Shown in pieces: positions 29,132 to 38,754 of a stretch of 64,000 bases of DNA. The stretch spans positions 2,077,271-2,141,270 of the forward strand of contig AP019861.1 of NCBI GenBank assembly GCA_013426755.1. The letters run 5' to 3'. Under the pieces are notes generated by a model that was not told the origin of the DNA, did not search any database, and worked only from the letters and a program-made list of their open reading frames with translations. Position 1 is the stretch's first letter; every line of letters begins with the position of its first letter. A program made the position numbers and the translations under genes. The DNA is from Spirochaetota bacterium (GTDB lineage Bacteria; Spirochaetota; UBA12135; COTS27).

Positions 29132-30149
29132 TACTATTGATTATCTAAAATGATCTAAAAGAATTATCTAATTGAAGTCCTTCGCTTCCCAGTTTATTTA
29201 TGGTGATTTTATCCAGCCACGCACACTCACACATTATAGTATAAAATTTACTATAATGCACTAGTATAGGATTTGTATAGGATTTTATTACAGTGTATTA
29301 CAGGATGCACTACAGCATAGGATTAATGGAACATTAATGGGTCGTGTAAGATTATATCGTTACTACTATTGATTATTACTGTCATTGATTATTACTGTCG
29401 ATGTATTGTTACTATTGATTTTTAATATTGACTGTTCGCATCCACTTATTATAAGGTTAAGTCACCGCTAAATAGGTCTCTCCTTAAAAACAAACCGCAC
29501 ACAGACAAACCGCACACAATCATCCACTTAACGAGTTAATCTACCCTTTTAGGGTAGAATTTAGCGTAAAACCGTGTTTTTAGGGTCGGTCACTCACGAT
29601 CCATACAGAAAATTCACTAGGATAAAGGAATATAAATTAGGCTAGATTACTAGCATGTTATTTTTAAGCGTTTATTATTGAATATTTAGTGTTTATCACG
29701 ATCTTACCGCGCCTTTTTTAACAGATGCCTACACGATAAGAGGTGAGACGTAATAAGAAAAGTCAATAGAAATTTAAATCAACTCCTCCCTACTCATTAA
29801 GTATAATATCAAACGATATTAAAGTCAACCTTTTACTACATAACAAATTCACTATATAGATTAGACTTATAACCCGTAGACAGCGTATAAATACAACGTT
29901 ATAGCCATAAAAATATTGCTATAACATGTATATAACATGTATTTTTGTTTTTCTTAGACATATAATAAGGCATGGTTTCTTAAATATTACCTGTGTTAAT
30001 CCTCTTAATGTACTCGCACACGCACTTTTTAAGAAGCCCCTCACTGAGAAGCCACTCACAATAACCTAAAATCGCCAGAAAAATTGCTATAAAAATCGAT
30101 AGCTGCTAGAAAACTGACTTGCAGCCTGCATTTTAATTGAAGGTAATTA
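29132..30149. other. Long intergenic region between fmt and rho
   Basis: No gene was found. 29265-29330 repeats TATAGGATTT and TATTACAGGATGCACTACAG words. 29340-29420 repeats TTACTATTGATTATTACTGTC. ACAAACCGCACACA occurs twice near 29490-29515. A hairpin lies at 29540-29558. The stretch between 29600 and 30120 shows no structure I can interpret. Confidence 0.45.
29540..29558. terminator. Short hairpin TCTACCCT-TTT-AGGGTAGA
   Basis: This is an 8-bp perfect stem with a 3-nt loop about 410 bp upstream of the rho start codon. It has no run of T on either side, so it could be a protein or RNA structure element rather than a terminator. Confidence 0.3.
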
Positions 30150-30369
30150 GGAATTTTTCATGAGAATTATTTTCAATTGAGTTCAATTGGGAATTTTTCA
30201 TGAGAATTATTTTCAATTGAGCTCAATTGGGATTTTTTCATGAGAATTATTTTCAATTGGGCTCAATTAGGATTTTTTTACAAAAACTATTTTTAATTGA
30301 CTGCAATTGGGATTTTTTTATGAGAACTACTTTTAATTGACTGCAATTGGGAATTTTTCACGAGAACCA
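30150..30369. repeat. 40-bp tandem repeat, five and a half copies, entering the fmt 3' end
   Basis: Units begin at 30150, 30190, 30230, 30270, 30310 and 30350 (partial). Each starts GGA(A/T)TTTTT(C/T)A and contains TTTTCAATTGAGCTCAATTG or a close variant, partly palindromic around CAATTG. Copies diverge gradually. The last one and a half units lie inside fmt, whose stop codon is at 30333-30335. Confidence 0.85.
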
Positions 30370-31448
30370 TTGATAAAATCTTTTGCTGTAATAGTCCTAC
30401 CACCTGCTCTCTTCAATGTCAATATCTCAATAGGCATTAAATCTCCATTTAACCATAAAAACAATCTCTTATTTTGCGTAGTGAGTAAATAGAAACACTG
30501 TTTTAACGACTTAAAACAATGCAGAGGTACAGTAGTCTTACCATTCCAAGCCTCCCATTCTATATCCGTTAAAAGCGTCTTAGTTTGTGCTGCGAAAGAT
30601 TGATCGGCTTTGAAGAGGGGTGATTGATAAAAATTTTCTGTACGTAAAAATTGATAGGTTACTACAAAATATTTGACCTCTTTAATGAAAAACATCACAC
30701 CACGCCAGTGCTTAAATGCTAACATTTTGCGATGAAACGATAATGAAGTCTCTGCCTGTGTCATTTCTGTAGCTGTGGCATCAATTTTTTTTGTATAGGT
30801 TGCTTTTGTTTCATTTTGTTCTAATAACCGTGGAGCTGCCCACAGTGGAGAGTTATTTGTTCCTACTTGGGAAGTAAAAAAGACTTGAAAAAGGTTGTGG
30901 GCACGTTCAATCGAATGCCTTAGTACTTGTTCGTAATCTAATTCGGCTGCTGCGAACGCTTCTTGTAAGACAATTGGCCCCGCGTCCATACGTTTTACAA
31001 CCTTTTGAATAGTAATACCTGTTTCACGGTCACCATTTAAGATGGCTGCCGTAATAGGCGCTGCTCCTCGGTAACGCGGAAGTAGTGAAAAATGAAGATT
31101 ATAAGCACCATATCTAGCCGCCGCAAAAAATGCCTCAGGTAAGATCTTCCCATACGCCACTATAAATATAAAATCCGCTTCATATCCCCGCATAGCCGCC
31201 ACATCCAGCGCCGTAATCTCCTCAGGTTCATGAAGAGTAATATTAAGACGCTGTGCTACTTGACCTACTGGTGTGCTCTCTTCATCAGACCGCAGCGCTT
31301 TTCTATTACGAACACGACTACGAATGCGCTTAGCAACCGTCCACACAGCACAGACATCAGCAAGCCGCATCGTAATAATAAATTCTAAAAGCCGCGCCGC
31401 AAATAACGGCGACCCCATATAAACAATCTTAGGAATATCTCTCCCCAC
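30333..31448 (-). CDS. fmt: Methionyl-tRNA formyltransferase
   Basis: Formylates initiator Met-tRNA using 10-formyl-tetrahydrofolate. The catalytic domain has the SLLPRYRGAAPI block, with Asn117 and His119 just before it. Asp155 is in RMDAGPI; these correspond to the family triad. The C-terminal OB domain (about 225-371) is divergent and longer than usual, with poor matches to the tRNA-binding strands. The total of 371 residues exceeds the common 310-320. The start is GTG at 31448. The last dozen codons (REKFPIAVN) coincide with the 40-bp repeat, so the C-terminus has been shaped by repeat growth. It lies 101 bp downstream of the FabH gene. Confidence 0.9.
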   Translation of the reverse strand: MGRDIPKIVYMGSPLFAARLLEFIITMRLADVCAVWTVAKRIRSRVRNRKALRSDEESTPVGQVAQRLNITLHEPEEITALDVAAMRGYEADFIFIVAYGKILPEAFFAAARYGAYNLHFSLLPRYRGAAPITAAILNGDRETGITIQKVVKRMDAGPIVLQEAFAAAELDYEQVLRHSIERAHNLFQVFFTSQVGTNNSPLWAAPRLLEQNETKATYTKKIDATATEMTQAETSLSFHRKMLAFKHWRGVMFFIKEVKYFVVTYQFLRTENFYQSPLFKADQSFAAQTKTLLTDIEWEAWNGKTTVPLHCFKSLKQCFYLLTTQNKRLFLWLNGDLMPIEILTLKRAGGRTITAKDFINGSREKFPIAVN

Positions 31449-31549
31449 AGCCCCTACAACTTTTCATGGTCTGCATTAAAAAAAATTTTTCATGGCAAGT
31501 ATTAAAAAATCAAACCACCAGAGCCAGCAACCGCGCTCCCAAACAAACT

Positions 31550-32650
31550 CTATAACAACGTCGTCACACCACTAAAAGTATACCCCCCTCCCACAGAAAC
31601 AAACAACCCCCGTTTTCCACGCAAGTACGGAGTAGCCGCTAATTTTCCCTGCACAAGCATGTCTAACGCCACAGGAACAGCCGCACTAGAAAGATTGCCT
31701 GTCGTTTCAATCGTACTCAGCACTTGACAGGGCGCCTCAGCTGTGATTTTTCCTGCAAGCGCACTCGTAATACGCGCATTGGCTTGATGAGGAATGATGT
31801 AATGAATGTCCTTAAAATCAAGATCGCTATGCAAGAGTGCTTTTTTACCAATAGCATACATCGCCTGGACAGCGTTACGCTGGACGTAGGGACCTTTATT
31901 AAAATAAATAGTTCCCCCGCGAAACATATTGATCTGCTCACTATAATCAATAGCCGAAGCAAAGCCTAAGATAGAACGGTCATCCGCCTTAGCGTCCTCA
32001 GCCGTAACACCACTTAACACAACAGCGCCCGCACCATCACCAAAGATAATACAAGACGTAGGCTCCGTGAAATCCATTTTATCACTCATGTTTTCTGAAG
32101 CAACGATCAAAACATGCTTAAAATATCCAGCCGCAATCTTAATATATCCATCGATGAATGCATCCAGAAACCCACTGCAAGCTCCATTAAACGTCACCGC
32201 ACTTACTCCTCCTGCTCCTTGGTCAAATTGCAACATCCTAACAAGTGTCGCAGCAGGCGTCGGCATCACGCGATTGCTACTGTACGTAGAAAAAATCACA
32301 TGCTCAATCGCCTCCTTAGCAAGACCCGCATGCTCTAATGCACGCTCACCCGCAATCGCAGCCATATGTTCACAAGCAAGCCGCTCTTCAAATTCACCCT
32401 TTGTAATATAAGGACGTTCTTTGATTCCACAAACTTGCTGCACCCACAGATCGAAGAGAGCAGGCTCATCTAAACGCGTGTAATCAATGTTATTTTCATT
32501 GTCCTGCCGTTTAATAAACGATGCTCGCGCCGCTTCACTATCAAAATTACTTATCCGCTCTAATAATTCTACATTGCTAACTCTATGCTGAGGCACACAA
32601 GAACCTATTCCTCTAATCGCCACCTGGGCATGCTTATATCGTGGAGACAT
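31550..32650 (-). CDS. fabH: 3-oxoacyl-ACP synthase III (FabH-type)
   Basis: Condenses acetyl-CoA with malonyl-ACP to start fatty-acid synthesis in the standard member. The thiolase-fold triad is present: Cys158 (NGACSGF), His288 (PHQANARI) and Asn319 (TTGNLSSAAVP). The N-terminal region has an extra loop (about 31-65, with an acidic NIDYTRLDEP stretch), making 366 residues against about 320. Such longer forms also include homologues that use other acyl starters. Upstream of fmt on the same strand; no other fab gene is nearby. Confidence 0.85.
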   Translation of the reverse strand: MSPRYKHAQVAIRGIGSCVPQHRVSNVELLERISNFDSEAARASFIKRQDNENNIDYTRLDEPALFDLWVQQVCGIKERPYITKGEFEERLACEHMAAIAGERALEHAGLAKEAIEHVIFSTYSSNRVMPTPAATLVRMLQFDQGAGGVSAVTFNGACSGFLDAFIDGYIKIAAGYFKHVLIVASENMSDKMDFTEPTSCIIFGDGAGAVVLSGVTAEDAKADDRSILGFASAIDYSEQINMFRGGTIYFNKGPYVQRNAVQAMYAIGKKALLHSDLDFKDIHYIIPHQANARITSALAGKITAEAPCQVLSTIETTGNLSSAAVPVALDMLVQGKLAATPYLRGKRGLFVSVGGGYTFSGVTTLL

Positions 32651-33262
32651 TGACAGACACTACTTTTTTTATAAACTCAATAATAACAGATTATAACAGG
32701 TTTTTACTAATAGATTTTGATTAACAGATCTTTACGGTTTGAATATCTGGTTTTTTTGATGCCTGGTTTTTATAGGTTTGGGGCAGTACTCTCATTGTAT
32801 TACAAAATTGTACTTTTAGTTCTACTTTTAGCTGCACTTTTAGTTATACTTTTTTTAGTTGTACTTTTCAATTAGCACATTGAGTATTATTTAGTCTTAT
32901 CTAGTATTATTGAATGTTATAGTATCACTTAGTGTTATCTAGTATAACTAAGTCCAATGATATTTTAATATCATTTTCATATGATTTTTCAATGGCATAT
33001 TAAAATTAGATTTTTATCTAAAATTAGATTTTTATCGTCGAATACGTCATACGTAGTTTATCATTACAGTATATCATTCATTTAAAATACTTGCATCATT
33101 GAAAAAAACCATCCATTTTTGAAATAATTGAACCCTTACCCATGTAATTTACCCATGTAATATGTTATTATGAACACAATTTTTACTAATTTTTTGCTTA
33201 AAGTTTTATAAAACATTGATATCAATCATTGATATAAGATATTGATAGTTTATTATACAATC
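32651..33262. repeat. AT-rich intergenic region with 12-bp repeats
   Basis: 32810-32870 repeats (T/G)TACTTTTAG-type words five times. 32885-32960 repeats (T/C)TAGTATTAT and TTAGTCTTATCTAGTAT. AAATTAGATTTTTATC occurs twice near 33000-33030. A promoter for the J-domain gene lies at the right-hand end. Confidence 0.55.
33229..33256 (+). promoter_or_regulatory. Probable promoter of the J-domain gene, leaderless transcript
   Basis: TTGATA at 33229-33234 is 16 bp from TATTAT at 33251-33256, each one base off consensus. The ATG follows 6 nt later at 33263, so transcription should start at or next to the start codon. Confidence 0.5.
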
Positions 33263-33673
33263 ATGAGTCTTCCTACCCGAATATTGAAAATACTAGAAGC
33301 CTATTTACGAGACTATAGAGAGTACTTGGGAGAGCATTTGGGTAAAAATAGCCCGCGCGACCGTGCTGACTTTGATTCCAATACCACCACAGGAAAAAAA
33401 AGCAACGCTTATAATGACTATTTTTCTAAAAACAACCCACCCAATACCGAAGCGACCATTCCTACCCCTATCGTAGAGGCGCTAGCCGTATTTGATCTCA
33501 CCTACCCAACAACGCTAGCAGAAGTGACTAAGAAACGCAATGCCCTACTAAAAACCTATCACCCAGATAGATTTGAACACGATACCCGTAAAAAAGACAC
33601 CGCCAATGATATGATTCAACTTATCAATGAAGCTTATGAAAAAGCACGTGCTTATTTGAATGCGAAGCCATAA
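33263..33673 (+). CDS. J-domain protein
   Basis: The 136-residue protein ends in a J domain (about 70-132). HPD at 100-102 (LKTYHPDRFEH) is preceded by TLAEVTKKRNAL and followed by DMIQLINEAYEKA. The N-terminal 65 residues are polar and probably flexible. Single J-domain proteins stimulate DnaK ATPase at specific sites or clients; the client here is unknown. An upstream ATG at 33242 is in frame, but the -10 element would overlap it, so 33263 is preferred. The stop lies 3 bp from the stop of the convergent ung gene. Confidence 0.8.
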   Translation: MSLPTRILKILEAYLRDYREYLGEHLGKNSPRDRADFDSNTTTGKKSNAYNDYFSKNNPPNTEATIPTPIVEALAVFDLTYPTTLAEVTKKRNALLKTYHPDRFEHDTRKKDTANDMIQLINEAYEKARAYLNAKP

Positions 33674-33676
33674 TTT

Positions 33677-34384
33677 TCATTTGATACGCCAATCTATTGT
33701 AGGTAAATTTTGTGATTGCAGATATGCGTTTGCAGCTGAGAAATGACGACATCCAAAAAATCCGCTAGCTGCCGAATACGGGCTCGGATGCGGTGCTGTT
33801 AAAATTTTATGCCGAGTGGCGTCTAATAAGCTAGCTTTCTCATGGGCAAACCTTCCCCATAACATAAATACTAAACCTGTCCTGTTCTCGTTTAAGACGG
33901 TAAGGACTTTATCAGTAAATTGTTCCCACCCACGGCCGCGGTGCGATGCTGCTTGACCGCTACGCACTGTTAAGACGGTATTGAGCAGAAAAACGCCCTG
34001 CGCACTCCACGCCGTCAATGTTCCACGTAAGGCAGATATGTCTAGTTTTAGATCAGCATTGATCTCTTTGAAGATATTTTTTAGTGAAGGCGGCGGCGGA
34101 ATATTCTCTTTTACTGAAAAACTGAGTCCATGTGCCTGTCCTTTGCCATGATAAGGGTCTTGTCCCAATATCACCACACGCACGTTATCAAAAGCAGTCC
34201 ATTTAAACGCTGTAAAAACCTCCCGCATAGGGGGGTAAACGACATATTGTTTAAGTTCCGCTTTTAAAAACTGACTTAGCGCAACCATGTAATCTTTGCT
34301 AAATTCTGCCCTCAGCAGGCGAAGCCAACTCTCGTCCATATCAGGCACTTTCTGAGCGCGAATTGCTGGTTGTGAAGTATTCAA
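33677..34384 (-). CDS. ung: Uracil-DNA glycosylase, family 1
   Basis: Removes uracil from DNA to start base-excision repair. GQDPYHG at 74-80 holds the catalytic Asp76. GLSFSVKENIPPPPSLKNI follows with the Pro-rich loop, and HPSPYSA near 198 carries the catalytic His. The 235-residue length is typical. The gene is convergent with the J-domain gene; the stop codons are almost back to back and share any terminator. Confidence 0.96.
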   Translation of the reverse strand: MNTSQPAIRAQKVPDMDESWLRLLRAEFSKDYMVALSQFLKAELKQYVVYPPMREVFTAFKWTAFDNVRVVILGQDPYHGKGQAHGLSFSVKENIPPPPSLKNIFKEINADLKLDISALRGTLTAWSAQGVFLLNTVLTVRSGQAASHRGRGWEQFTDKVLTVLNENRTGLVFMLWGRFAHEKASLLDATRHKILTAPHPSPYSAASGFFGCRHFSAANAYLQSQNLPTIDWRIK

Positions 34385-34900
34385 TTTAGAAAATTCCTAA
34401 CCCATTTCCAATCAATTTCTAATCAGCCCCTAGCTAATTTCCAACTAATTTCCAGCCAACTTCTAATCAATTTCCAGTCAAATTCTAGCTAATTTCTAAT
34501 CAATTTCCAGCCGATTTATAGCTAATTTCTAGCTAATTTCTAATCAATTTTTACTGCAATCAACCTTATAAGCTACCATTGAGTGGCTATTAGGTGGCTA
34601 TTAAGTGGCTATTGAGTAGCTGTTTTGAGTTGGCACGGAGCTATCATTCTCAGCTAGAATTAAATAAGGAGTCGCTAAGCAAGTAATCATGAAGTCAAAA
34701 AATGGCTAGGTCTCCATCAGTAAAGTTAATATAAACAACTCACGATAGTTTACCATATAGTTATTTTATTTTTAAAGAAATTTATCGTGAAATTTATCAT
34801 TAGATCACCCCTTATACCATTAGAATACCCCTTATAATTAGCTGCGTGCTACAGAGTTTAAGAAGTAAATTGACAATGATTTTCATAACCTAAGATTTTT
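34385..34900. repeat. Repeats of about 11 bp and a candidate promoter
   Basis: 34400-34555 is built from about a dozen AATTTC(C/T)A(A/G)(C/T) units such as CTAATTTCTAATCAATTTCCAGC. 34580-34625 repeats GTGGCTATTA. TTGACA at 34870-34875 and TAAGAT at 34891-34896 (15-bp spacer) lie directly before the amidohydrolase ATG. Confidence 0.6.
34870..34896 (+). promoter_or_regulatory. Possible promoter of the amidohydrolase gene, leaderless
   Basis: Perfect TTGACA, short 15-bp spacer, TAAGAT, then TTTT and the ATG at 34901. The start codon would lie at the transcription start. The short spacer lowers confidence. Confidence 0.35.
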
Positions 34901-36166
34901 ATGAAATTACCACCCATTAATCTCACATTAAAAGACCTCAATACCTGCAATTATGATCGCTTTATCTTAAAAAGCACTATTCATATGCAAGAGGGAGAAT
35001 TTGTAGCCAATGTAGCCCAATCACAATCATCCACCAATAAAACACATTCATTAAAAGGCTACACCGCTTACCCAGGTCTCTTCAATGCGCATGATCACTT
35101 GCTAGGGACCTACTATCCACGCGTTGGCAATGGACCTTATATCTGCTGGAAACCCTGGGATAACGACCTCAAAGCATCCAAGATTTACGAAGAACGTAAT
35201 CGCCTCCCCATAGAACAAATTTACCTCCTTTCGTATTATCGCCATATCCTCTCCGGTGTTACAACAGTCTGCGACCACATTCCACACCTCATCAATGATA
35301 AACAAATAGAATCGGCTTATATTCGCATTGTCGAGCAATACTGCATTGCTCATGAAATGTCCTCATATGAATTGATCTGGGGCGAAGACCATGAAATTGA
35401 GATCCAGAAAGCCAAACGGTACAATATTCCATTTGTCACGCATTTAGAAGAGGGATTTGATGAAGAATCCATGCGCGGTGTCGAAGTCCTTATCGAGAAA
35501 CAAGGGCTTTCAAGTAACGCTGTACTTGTTCACTGCATTGCTTGTAGTGAGCAGGATATTTCATTGATAGCCGAGAAGAAAGCTTCTATGGTCTGGTGTC
35601 CCAATTCTAACCTCTTTATGTTCGACAAAACCGCTAATATTAAGAGTTTTCTTGAAAAAAATGTCAACGTCTCACTTGGCACAGACTCGCCTATGTCAGG
35701 AAGCCTCCATTTGCTCGACGAAATGAAAATTGCTTCCTCAGTTTACAAAGATTTTTACAACGAAGCTATCCCTGCACAGCTTATTTTTAAGATGGTCACT
35801 CAGAATCCTGCGACCGCTTTCAAATTAAACCGCTTGATTGGAAAAATCGAACCTGGCAAACAAGCCGATCTTATTCTCCTCAAATCTAAAAAAGGCAGCC
35901 CTTACGAACGTCTTATCAAAGCTGGTATAGACGAGATCGAAGTTGTTATCCGTAGCGGTGTCCCACTTTATTTTCATGAAAAACACAAACACCTGTTTTA
36001 CCCTGATTCCTTATTGAAAACCCATTATGAACGCGTGCGCGTCATTCACAAAAACACTTCTAATATTGCCTATTTGATAGGAAAACCACTCAAACTCAAA
36101 AAACGTATCCAGAAATCCGCCAGATTTAATAAAGAAATTGATTTCTTTCCCATTGAAGCCCCTTAA
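34901..36166 (+). CDS. Amidohydrolase family protein (chlorohydrolase/deaminase type)
   Basis: The 421-residue metal-dependent hydrolase belongs to the TRZ/ATZ-type amidohydrolases. Metal ligands His64 and His66 (NAHDH), His181 (VTHLEE), His211 (LVHCIA) and Asp262 (GTDSP) are all present. The fold ends with the usual GKIEPGKQADLILL block near 340. This group includes cytosine, guanine and S-adenosylhomocysteine deaminases and N-formimidoyl-type hydrolases. The short sequence between strands 1 and 4 makes the substrate uncertain. No Shine-Dalgarno. A lone gene flanked by repeat-filled gaps. Confidence 0.85.
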   Translation: MKLPPINLTLKDLNTCNYDRFILKSTIHMQEGEFVANVAQSQSSTNKTHSLKGYTAYPGLFNAHDHLLGTYYPRVGNGPYICWKPWDNDLKASKIYEERNRLPIEQIYLLSYYRHILSGVTTVCDHIPHLINDKQIESAYIRIVEQYCIAHEMSSYELIWGEDHEIEIQKAKRYNIPFVTHLEEGFDEESMRGVEVLIEKQGLSSNAVLVHCIACSEQDISLIAEKKASMVWCPNSNLFMFDKTANIKSFLEKNVNVSLGTDSPMSGSLHLLDEMKIASSVYKDFYNEAIPAQLIFKMVTQNPATAFKLNRLIGKIEPGKQADLILLKSKKGSPYERLIKAGIDEIEVVIRSGVPLYFHEKHKHLFYPDSLLKTHYERVRVIHKNTSNIAYLIGKPLKLKKRIQKSARFNKEIDFFPIEAP

Positions 36167-36960
36167 AAACGACTAGCCCGTACTGGACGTACTAGATTAT
36201 TAGAACTATGGGAGCTATTAGAATTATTAGATTATTCGAATCTACTGGGATTTGCTAGACGACTTAGACCACCACTAGACTGCTTAGACCGTATTGTAAT
36301 AACAATACACCATAAAAATACCCGCTCATTGACATTCTCCTATACATAATTGAGCTAATATTGAGCTAATATCGAATTAATATTGAGCTAATATCGAGCT
36401 AATATCGAGCCAATATTGAGTCAATAGTTCCACGCACTCACCGTTAGATATACAGATTGCCTCGTTATACGATTGTTTGTACATTAGCAAAATTGTTTAT
36501 ACGCGGACAAAATTGTCTGTATGTGAGCAGGATTGTTTATATGTAGATAAAATTGTCTTTATGTGAGCAAGATTGTTTATACGTGGGCAGGATTGCCTGT
36601 ATGTGAGCAAGATTGGTGTCTGTATATAGGCAAGATTGTCTGTATATAGGCAAGATTGTTTGTATATAAACAAGTAAGGCAATCATTTATCACAAGTAAC
36701 CTACTAACCTACTGCATTAACGGCTTGTTATTAATGCATCACAATAGCATCATTTCACACTCAGTCTACAACTCTCAAACCCCAATAAAACACGTAAAAA
36801 ATACCTCGTCAACCATGCCGCATCCAACATTTATGAGCTGTATTGACTTAAAATATATTCTAGATCATTGCAATATTCAATATTCTACCCATATCATAAA
36901 ATACTCGCTCAAAATACCCGCCCAATCAAGCTATTTTCATGATTGATCCAACCGCCTAAG
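36167..36960. repeat. Intergenic region with three separate repeat tracts
   Basis: 36180-36300 repeats GACTAG/TTAGA words. 36355-36420 is (GAGCTAATATC)n with small changes. 36460-36670 is a degenerate repeat of about 20 bp, (G/C)CAAGATTGTCTGTATATAGG, with roughly eight copies. A 96-codon frame at 36656-36946 has no ribosome-binding site or family match and is probably chance. Confidence 0.65.
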
Positions 36961-36980
36961 CTAATCATTACAATTGTAAA

Positions 36981-37143
36981 AATCTAGTAATTATTACCCC
37001 GATCCAATAATTATTACCCCGCCGATCCCATAATTATTACCCCAATCTAGCAATTATTACCCCAATCTAACAATTATTATCCCAATCTAACAATTATTAT
37101 CCCAATCTGGCAATTATTATCTAAATCCAATAATTATTATCCT
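36981..37143. repeat. 20-bp tandem repeat, eight copies
   Basis: Units AATCTAACAATTATTATCCC and close variants start at 36981, 37001, 37021 (23 bp), 37044, 37064, 37084, 37104 and 37124. The core (C/T)AATTATTA(C/T)CCC is constant. The tract ends about 235 bp upstream of the first cyclic-nucleotide-binding gene. Confidence 0.85.
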
Positions 37144-37378
37144 ACTCACACTAAAATAATTTTATAATACCTATGAAGAGTAGTATCATCGAAGAGTGCC
37201 ATTGCTAGACAAATAGGACCCAATATCTAATCATATTTAAAAATATATAGGTCGTGTTACGATTAGATCTTACTAGCGGCATTGATACACAAAAAAATCC
37301 TATGACTATTGAAGAATACGACTATTGTAAAGAAAGATCACGACGATCCATCAAGTAATTTTTATAAGAACTCAGATT

Positions 37379-37918
37379 ATGCCTCAGATCGCTAAATTTA
37401 AAAAAGGGTCTATTCTCTTTTTCGAAGGAGAAACTCGTAATAATACCGTGTATCTTCTCAAAGAAGGCGCACTCATGCGAATAAAGATCTCTGCCCTCAC
37501 AGCGATGCCCGAACGAACAAAAGTCAACGTAGGTGAATTTTTTGGTATCAAAGCAGGACTCGGCAATTTTCCACGCGATGAAACCATTCAAGCCCTCACC
37601 GACATAACCGTCTACGCCTTCACGCCCAATGAATTTATCACTATCACCAAAAAAAATCTCAAAATTCTCTTTAAAATGCTAACCGCTTTTTCCAATGAAC
37701 TTAGAAAAATTCACCTCTCACTAGAACAAAAATTAGGCACAAAAGAAAAATCAATAGCTATCAAATTACTAGATATCGCCACCTATTACACTTCACATAA
37801 AAAATACGCTTACGCCAGCTACGCCCTCAAAAAATATATCGAACTCTACCCCGATGCTAAAAACATTTCCGAAATCAATGAAAAATTAGCCGATCTCAAT
37901 CAAATAATGGCTAAATAA
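37379..37918 (+). CDS. Cyclic-nucleotide-binding-domain protein
   Basis: The 179-residue protein has a CRP-type cyclic-nucleotide-binding fold from 1 to about 115 (IAKFKKGSILFFEGE, then VYLLKEGAL). The phosphate cassette reads FFGIKAGLGNFPRDETIQA. The usual Glu of F-G-E is Ile, but the Arg is present, so ligand binding is uncertain. There is no DNA-binding domain. The C-terminal 55 residues look like a TPR-type hairpin (YASYALKKYIELYPDA). The gene lies 82 bp upstream of a second, CRP-like protein. TATAAG lies 10 nt before the ATG and no Shine-Dalgarno is visible. Confidence 0.8.
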   Translation: MPQIAKFKKGSILFFEGETRNNTVYLLKEGALMRIKISALTAMPERTKVNVGEFFGIKAGLGNFPRDETIQALTDITVYAFTPNEFITITKKNLKILFKMLTAFSNELRKIHLSLEQKLGTKEKSIAIKLLDIATYYTSHKKYAYASYALKKYIELYPDAKNISEINEKLADLNQIMAK

Positions 37919-38000
37919 ATCCCCATATATACAATAAGGACCAAATAAATCGCTATATACAATACACCCTACCTATTTCTATAATGACGGACCATGCTAT

Positions 38001-38648
38001 ATGATCGAGAAATATGCCCTTATTAAAAAACAAGGAGAGATTATCTTCTGCGAATTTGAACCAGGTGAAACCCTATTCTTCTTGCAAGAAGGACAGGTTC
38101 GCTTAATCAAAATCCTTAACAATAAAGAAAAAACGCTTGCCATCATTCGCCCAGGTGATATTTTCGGCGAAATGTCCATCCTTGAAAAACAACCGCGTTC
38201 TGCTACCGCCATTGCAGAAACAGATGTTAAGTTGCTTGAACTTAATAAAGAAAGTTTCCTCCTGCTTGTCAAAAATCAACCCGCACTCGGTATCAAACTT
38301 CTCAAAATCTTCGCAGCACGTATCATTGACCAAAAACGCAAACTTATCATCATCAACCACACCGACAATAAAATAAAAATCCTAGACACACTCCTCATGT
38401 TACACGAAAAAGGAATGACAAACATTATCTCAGAAAAAAAAGTTGCCATCAATATCGACGCTAAAGAAGTTGCCAACTGGGCAGGTATTTCTATTGATGA
38501 AAGCAATCGAACCTTAACCGCTCTAAAAAGCAGTAATTATATTGATTTCAATCCAGCTACAAAAACCGTCACCCTCCAAGATATTGACATTATCCGTTCT
38601 ATTATTGAACGTGAACACAAAAAAACACAGCAAACCCCCACCACATAA
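38001..38648 (+). CDS. CRP/FNR-family transcription regulator
   Basis: The 215-residue protein has an N-terminal cyclic-nucleotide-binding domain with an intact phosphate cassette (DIFGEMSILEKQPRSATA). A dimerisation helix lies at about 100-125. The C-terminal winged-helix region (about 145-200) is VANWAGISIDESNRTLTALKSSNYIDF. The pattern fits a cAMP- or cGMP-type effector; the effector is unknown. TATAAT at 37978-37983 lies 17 nt before the ATG. It is tandem with the preceding cyclic-nucleotide-binding gene, suggesting the two are controlled together or act on one signal. Confidence 0.85.
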   Translation: MIEKYALIKKQGEIIFCEFEPGETLFFLQEGQVRLIKILNNKEKTLAIIRPGDIFGEMSILEKQPRSATAIAETDVKLLELNKESFLLLVKNQPALGIKLLKIFAARIIDQKRKLIIINHTDNKIKILDTLLMLHEKGMTNIISEKKVAINIDAKEVANWAGISIDESNRTLTALKSSNYIDFNPATKTVTLQDIDIIRSIIEREHKKTQQTPTT

Positions 38649-38754
38649 CACGCTCACCACTCTTATTAAAAATAACTCTATGACTTAGGCTTGAAATAAA
38701 CGTTTTGATTTATTTTTACTCTTTGACTCTATACGCCCCACAATAAAAAATATC

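Noticed and set aside
36656..36946. 96-codon plus-strand frame
   Set aside because: No ribosome-binding site, no family match, and it begins inside a repeat tract.
36981..37143. Regular 20-bp repeats as a possible CRISPR array
   Set aside because: The repeats are directly adjacent with no unique spacers, and no cas genes are nearby.
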